This document shows, piece by piece, positions 58,746 through 64,000 of a DNA stretch of 64,000 bases. Source of the DNA: Ctena decussata (taxonomy: Eukaryota; Mollusca; Bivalvia; Lucinida; Lucinidae). The DNA lies in assembly GCA_963989385.1 (NCBI GenBank), contig OZ022506.1, positions 2,397,415-2,461,414 on the forward strand. Reading direction: 5' to 3'. Made by a program: the position numbers and the translations under genes. The notes under the pieces were generated by a model. That model had not been told where the DNA came from. It did not search any database and saw nothing but the letters and a program-made list of their open reading frames with translations. Each line of letters opens with the position of its first letter. Position 1 is the stretch's first letter.

Positions 58746-58924
58746 CTGGTCAAAACATTTTATGACCGACTTTCTGTTGTTAAAACATCTGATATCCGGA
58801 TCCCAGCTGTACCTTTATGGGGCACAATCTTATTTTTGGTATGTTCCAGTTCGACATGAATAGGTTGCATCAATTATATATGTGTATGTAGAAAAGGTAT
58901 TCCGTCAAGATGAGGCATCAAAAG

Positions 58925-59233
58925 GATGTTAAGGCCGAATGCTACAAGTCCATAAGCCGACCACAGCTCAAGTATGCTTCGACGGTATGGGACCCAGTGA
59001 CAAAATTCAACATAGCCAAACATAGTCTGTATAGAGGCATGCCGCCAGATTTTGCTTAACCGACTAACGCCGAACCAGCAGTGTCACTTCAATTTGGCCA
59101 GAACTTGGTTGGGAGGACCTTGAATCGAGGCGACACCAGAGCAAAGTCACAATGATGTAAAGGATCGTCAATAACCTCGTTGAAATCCCTCCAGGCCAGT
59201 ACCTGACAGCCACAGGAGTAGCAACTAGTTAAG
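58925..59233 (+). pseudogene. LINE ORF2 C-terminal relic
   Basis: The + strand reads 'KAECYKSISRPQLKYASTVW' with 'DPVTKFN', then after frameshifts 'LGWEDLESRRHQSKVTMM', a stop, and 'RIVNNLVEIPPGQYLTAT'. This is the well-known order of a Jockey/CR1-type LINE C-terminus (RPQLEYAS.VWDP, LGW..L..RR, IVN.LV.IP). It is broken and inactive. Confidence 0.8.
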
Positions 59234-59689
59234 TCGTTCTTTATTGTGTTATCACTTATTCCATAACAAATCCATACTATTACAATTGCTATGAATCAAC
59301 ATATAAATTTATAATTCTCATGGTACCCGCAATTTTTTTCAGTAGGCAGCGAATGCATTCAGACTTTACTTTTAATTTGACAGGTTTTAACTTAGCTTTA
59401 AATACCCATCATGTCTGATAAGGCGTTCTGCAGGGTGTGGCATTAAGCCCTCCATTTTATTAATTGATTTACCCCAGGTAATAAAATATTTCTATATTAT
59501 ATTTTTTTATTCAGCTGCTTCAACAAACATACATGAAACACAAATGACATATAATCCTATCACATTTGGCAGTATACAAGTAAGAAAGACAGAAATTCCT
59601 CTTCTGACCATGCCTCTCTGAGAGTGTAATATGATACAACCACGATACCTTGGTGGGTAATAAAATATTAAGTATGAAGAAAATTTTAG
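59234..59689. other. No recognisable feature
   Basis: AT-rich unassigned sequence after the LINE relic. Confidence 0.45.
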
Positions 59690-60070
59690 CCTGGGCCATT
59701 TTAAAACTTTCTGTTTTAAGCGGCGGAGGCTGAGGCAGAGGGTGAAGGTTTGGACCCAGTAAAACCGGTTTAAACCCCCAGTAGTTATTACTGACCGTCC
59801 CAAGGCAGTACTTTTGTTGCGGTCGCATTTGTTTTATTTTCGGTGCTGTTTAACTTATTGTGTTTTCTCTTTAACCCTTCTGTTGGTCTAAATTATTTAG
59901 TTCAGTAAAGATAGCTGAGTTGCCACCTATTTGGGAAAGAGCTGCTGACTCGGCTTATCACTTGTAAGTTATTGTTTGTTGGAATGTCCTTGTCAATCTT
60001 TCCCTTTGATGTTGGGGATAGGGTTTGGGATCTGATTCAGTCAGTTCCTGAAGTGTATTTACTCTTTAAA
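59690..60070 (+). mobile_element. Second copy of the RT-element 3' region
   Basis: It shares 'agtagttattactgaccgtc', 'ccaaggcagtacttttgttg', 'gagttgccacctatttggga' and 'gagctgctgactcgg' with 31,440-31,745, in the same order. Confidence 0.65.
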
Positions 60071-60137
60071 TTTCCCTTTGAACAACTAAAAGTAGAAAAA
60101 AGAAAACTTAGCACGACCAAATGCAGATATAGTGGCA

Positions 60138-60200
60138 GGGGTGGGGTGGGGGGAGGTGTGTGTGTTGGGGGTGGGGTGTGAGAGAGGGGGGGGGGGGGGT
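60138..60200. repeat. G-rich low-complexity run
   Basis: GGGGTGGGGG and GTGTGTG words ending in about 16 consecutive G. Gives spurious Gly/Val frames. Confidence 0.85.
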
Positions 60201-60429
60201 GAAAAGCAGGGTATTGCAATTGGCCAAATTATTTCAAATCATGCAGTTTGTCAGTTGAAACTGAGTTTACGGAGCTAAAATTGGCCCCCAAGTCGTTCAC
60301 CTCTGTAAGAAATACCTGAAATTTTCACATTCTCTTCCAAAATCTGCGTACATGCCGGCATAATTTACTAAGATACATGTGCCAACAAAATGAAAGTGAT
60401 ACCCATGGACACAAAATGGTAAAATCTTG

Positions 60430-60502
60430 TTTGTTTAATCACTGTTGATCCGAACTTGACATTGATTTAACGTTGTTTCAACGATTTTGTGTCTGCTGGG
60501 TT
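60430..60502. mobile_element. Lone end of the 9.7-kb element family
   Basis: 'tttaacgttgtttcaacga' and 'tttgtgtctgctggg' match the terminal region of the 9,716-11,720 element. Confidence 0.5.
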
Positions 60503-60809
60503 TGTTATATTTCACTGTACCTATGCTAATGGGCATGAATAGCCCACATAAAAAACTTACAACACAAGTTCCAATATGCTATGCAGAGGCAGGACAATAT
60601 GACAGAGAAATGGAAAACCGTAGACCCTACACATGACAAAATTGGAACTTTAAAGAGTGATGCCTATAACAATAACTTATTCCCGGATGTAAAAAATCTG
60701 AGAGAGAGAAAGAGAGAGAGATTATTGCTGTGTTTTTGATATTTTTTTCTTTTTTTTCTTTGTTTTTTTTTTCTTGTATTTGTTTCCTTTTGTTTTGACG
60801 CATCTATGA

Positions 60810-60925
60810 AAAGTAAAAAGATAGACAATGATCAGGAATTAATGCAATCAAATCACACATCCCGCTCTCAAAACCAATAGGGAAAGAAGCACCCACCCAC
60901 GGAAAAATCGACACTAGTTCACGAA
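60810..60925 (+). repeat. Dispersed repeat shared with 2,055-2,190
   Basis: 'aaaaagatagacaatgatca', 'catcccgctctcaaa' and 'agttcacgaaa' follow in the same order as near the window start. Confidence 0.6.
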
Positions 60926-61219
60926 AGACACGCACAGTATGTATGTATTTATTGAAGAATAAAATACTGTTTAAACAAAAGACACGCACAGTAAACCGAA
61001 TAAGCAGCCCTTTCCGAACAGGTGGTCATTCAGCTACCCTAGGATTCTGCGTTTCTATGTTTTGTCGTTTTAAGTTTGTCACAGACTCCAACAAACTTCT
61101 AAAGCAAGCCTGCATATCAGCACGTTCTTGCCATAACTTTTTCTGTTTATACTACTTAACTGTGGACGAAAATAAAACCTATTCCGCTGGTCTGTGTTCT
61201 GTGTACTCAACACCTGTTC

Positions 61220-61274
61220 AGACCCCCTCCCGCTCTCTGTCTCTCTCTCTGTCTCGCTCTCTATCTCGCTCTCT

Positions 61275-61337
<63 letters not shown>
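61220..61337. repeat. (CTCT/CTGT)n followed by (CA)n microsatellite
   Basis: About 50 bases of CTCTGTCTCGCTCT-type repeat, then about 60 bases of alternating CA. Confidence 0.95.
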
Positions 61338-61339
<2 letters not shown>

Positions 61340-63850
61340 TCACATGGCAGTGTTTTCCTGCAGAATATGAGTGCTTTCCTGCGTTTTTCAGGGTTTTGCG
61401 ATGATTGGCTGCTTTCCGGTCTTGATAGTTACTGAAAACGGAACTGTTTTTAACATAAGGCCATCCTTAGAAATATTCTTGTTTCCCCTTACCCGACCCT
61501 TTTTCTCAATGGTGGGTAGGTCGGTCGGAATTTTATTTTTTTTTCCCGGAAAAGTCAGAGCTCCAGATAATCTTTATTAAGCGGGGACATGCTGACGCCC
61601 CACTCGAGCCGCTTCATCTGATAGTTTTTCCATCCCAAATTAAGACGTAGGAGTGTTTTTAAAAGTACTTGCATATAAGTCCTATAAAAATAGACAACGC
61701 AGTTTTTATAATTAAATAGGGACGGGCGAAAGGCGCCCCCTTACTGCGACTACGGATACGTTCCGCTGAGGTGCGTGGGGCATGGAAGTATTAGACACAC
61801 ATACAAAACACGCACACACTCATAATTAAATGTAAGTGTGAACGTGCCATATCGGGGACATGTGTAATGTGCATTCTGATCATGGTCTATTCTGGTTACT
61901 TATGTAGTTGTTTAATCAAGCAGTGTAGATAGGAGGTGACAGTCCAAACTGGTACACAGATTTTTTATAAAGTCCGTCGCATTCCTTCTTTAATGTTGGC
62001 CGTATAGCCAAGAACAGTATATAACACGTTTATCCAGGTTTTACGATAAGAACAGTGTGACCCCGACGAGGCTGCATTGTTAGCAAATATGTGATCGGAT
62101 GCACCGAAGATAAACACATTCTCATTGCATCGTCGTCTATACGCTTTTGTCACATACATTGTACCCTGTTTTAGATATTGGAACAACCCAAATCTGAAGA
62201 TCTATCTCTGTAAGATGAGTTTATTAGGGTGAACGGGTCAATCTGTATCAAAACAACATGCAAACATTAATTATGGTCATTGCGAGTTACGCATTCTCAT
62301 CAGGGAATACGCTATAACGGAGTGTAAAGACGGTAGTAGTTTTTTTTAAATACGGTAACCACCTGCACGTGGTTATGTTGATCAGCCATCAAAGAACGCC
62401 GCATTGAACTGGACACGTGTCATATATAACCGTGAGACAGGCAAAGGTACCTTATACCATATGCCCCGATTAGCCTGCGCAGTAATGCAATGCGACTGGT
62501 GTTTCCTATTCACAACTTTGATCTTTGGATTATGGAAACTTTTACCATAAATTAGAAAAGCGAATATTTTCTGCGCGTTCGCATTCCGTTGGACACATTT
62601 GGCACAACTGGAGACGTTTTGATTAGCGTCGGCAAAATGAGATTTCAGCCATGTGCGTTTCCTAATAATCGATGAATTGTTTGTCCAGACAGAGATGACT
62701 CTGATCAGACTTAGCCAATACACATGCTCATCTGCGTTTTCCCTATATGCACACGCCGTAAAGTACCATAAAATGTAGCCTTTAAAGCATAATTTAATGC
62801 GATTTTCGCTAGTCTAATAACTTCAAATTCGATTTTACTTTTTTGAACAGTTTCCGTGTATTTCAGAAAAAGACAAATTAAAATTAACGATACCCGGAAT
62901 GCAATTTCGTTGCTCAACAATTTTCGCATGCCGCTCTGTATCAAAGAATGACCCTTTGTTTTTTGCCCGACACCGAAATTTTCAGCTCCAGGTTACTCTA
63001 TATAAAACCTATCGGCACGTGCGTTGAGCGGCAGCCAGTGACTTCAAAAGATGACTGAAATCCTTTGATCTTTTGCCAGTCTTATCTAAGGTGGTTGAGT
63101 GCATTTTTGTTTGGCTATTCCGGACTGCTTCTTTTGTCTCCAAACATAGTTAAAAAGACGATGCCGTTCGTTTTTATGATGGATAATCCTGTTTTAGTGG
63201 GAGTAGCATATTCCTGACTCATTAGTTTGGGACTGCAAGTGTTTTTCGTCAGAAACACCTTTATCTAGAGCTCTGAAGACCAAGATTTTTGGTACTCGGC
63301 ACAAAGGTAGAAAAAAAAAAAAAAATTTGAAATCGGAAAAAAATATTTCCCAGGGTTTTCCCGGACTCAAGATTGAGAGTCTCAGACCCCCAAAATGGTG
63401 TCTGGGACTCCCAGAAAAAAATCTGTGCATCCTTTGGGACTCTCAAAACAAAATCCAAGTCCCAATTCAAAGTGATGAATTCTTATAAAAATTATGTTAT
63501 TCTTGGCACAATACAAAGTAATGATTTTCAAAATAAAGTATTTATGAAATTCTGATATCTGATTTGGACATTTTATAACATTTTTCAGAGTACAGGACCC
63601 TTTACTTTTGGCATTGGACTCTTAAAAACTTGGTATTTGGGTCCCAAAAACTCCTTAAATACAAGGCCGAGGGAAAACCTTGATTTCCGGTCGCTACAAT
63701 TTTTTACGGTTGGTCGCGTAAGGGGAAACATTAAATATTTTATTTTTGGCCTAAGCCTTAATGTTAAATAATTTTAATTAGGGGGGCGGAAGGGGATATG
63801 CGAGAGAAAATGATAGAAACTATAGGTTGAATAATACTCGCCAACTGACC
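61338..63850. other. No gene recognised
   Basis: Several short open frames are present, but none shows a domain, signal or splice context I can support. 'gactctgatcagacttagcc' at 62,698 is a small MITE fragment. 'ctttatctagagctctg' at 63,261 is a lone MITE family A end. Confidence 0.4.
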
Positions 63851-64000
63851 TGAGATGTTGGTGTGTTGGTTGGGGCGACTAATTTATATCCGTGGAGGCT
63901 GGTTTGGGGTGTTATGACGGCGGTTTAGGTGATTTGGGATGTTTTGGGGTGGTTTGGGGTGTTTCCGCGGACCGGAGTATTAATCTGTTTAGGCCTTATA
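63851..64000. repeat. GGTTTGGGGTG-type minisatellite
   Basis: 'ggtttggggtgtt' and close variants (gatttgggatgttt, ggtggtttggggtg) repeat from about 63,900 to the end of the window. Confidence 0.7.

Noticed and set aside
60560..60700. Minus-strand ATG frame ending at a GTAAGT donor as a DNAJA3 first exon
   Set aside because: It would leave two bases at the splice junction, while the J-domain exon requires one, and it does not resemble a mitochondrial presequence.
60943..61404. 153-residue frame with Ser/Leu/Arg and Thr/His repeats
   Set aside because: It is read through the CTCT and CA microsatellites; no domain or splice support.

Overview
The window is an AT-rich, intron-rich, heavily repeat-laden stretch of animal nuclear DNA. 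It shows no bacterial-type operons, ribosome-binding sites or phage genes. Dense tRNA-derived SINEs, palindromic MITEs, tandem-repeat-bearing Helitron-like elements and a CARD-type immune gene point to a mollusc, most likely a bivalve. I infer this from family resemblance only and cannot name the species.

Two host genes are well supported. (1) A single large exon on the + strand (about 11.9-14.1 kb) encodes a 716-residue protein with two N-terminal CARD-like death-fold domains, a long disordered linker and a TPR-like helical C-terminal half. (2) The mitochondrial Hsp40 co-chaperone DNAJA3 (Tid1) lies on the - strand. I rebuilt eleven coding exons from 55,113 down to 28,973 whose splice phases all agree. 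They cover the J domain, the Gly/Phe-rich linker, the four-repeat zinc finger, the substrate-binding domain and a conserved C-terminal tail. The first exon, with the start codon and mitochondrial presequence, was not found. A further phase-compatible 3' exon at 26,905-27,128 could provide an alternative acidic, serine-rich C-terminus.

Nearly everything else is mobile DNA, layer on layer. 0-9.7 kb: a tandem-repeat Helitron-like element, a GATATC-type palindromic satellite, LINE remnants, SINEs and a pentanucleotide repeat. 9.7-11.7 kb: a nested pair of terminal-inverted-repeat elements directly upstream of the CARD gene. 15-26 kb: recurring palindromic MITE families, a three-level nest at 18.8-19.5 kb, and a 434-bp miniature LTR retrotransposon inserted in a LINE relic at 25.1-25.5 kb. 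26.6-55 kb: DNAJA3 introns filled with the same families, plus a reverse-transcriptase fragment (30.4-31.2 kb), two tandem-repeat elements inside one mariner-like MITE (33.8-36.5 kb), and long tandem arrays (44.6-46.3 kb). 55-64 kb: two CAGGG-ended transposons near the J-domain exon, a long foldback (57.3-57.7 kb), another tandem-array element, a LINE relic, microsatellites and unrecognised AT-rich DNA.

The two genes show no obvious shared pathway. One is a probable innate-immunity or apoptosis adaptor and the other a mitochondrial chaperone partner. All family assignments come from reading the sequence; no database search was run.
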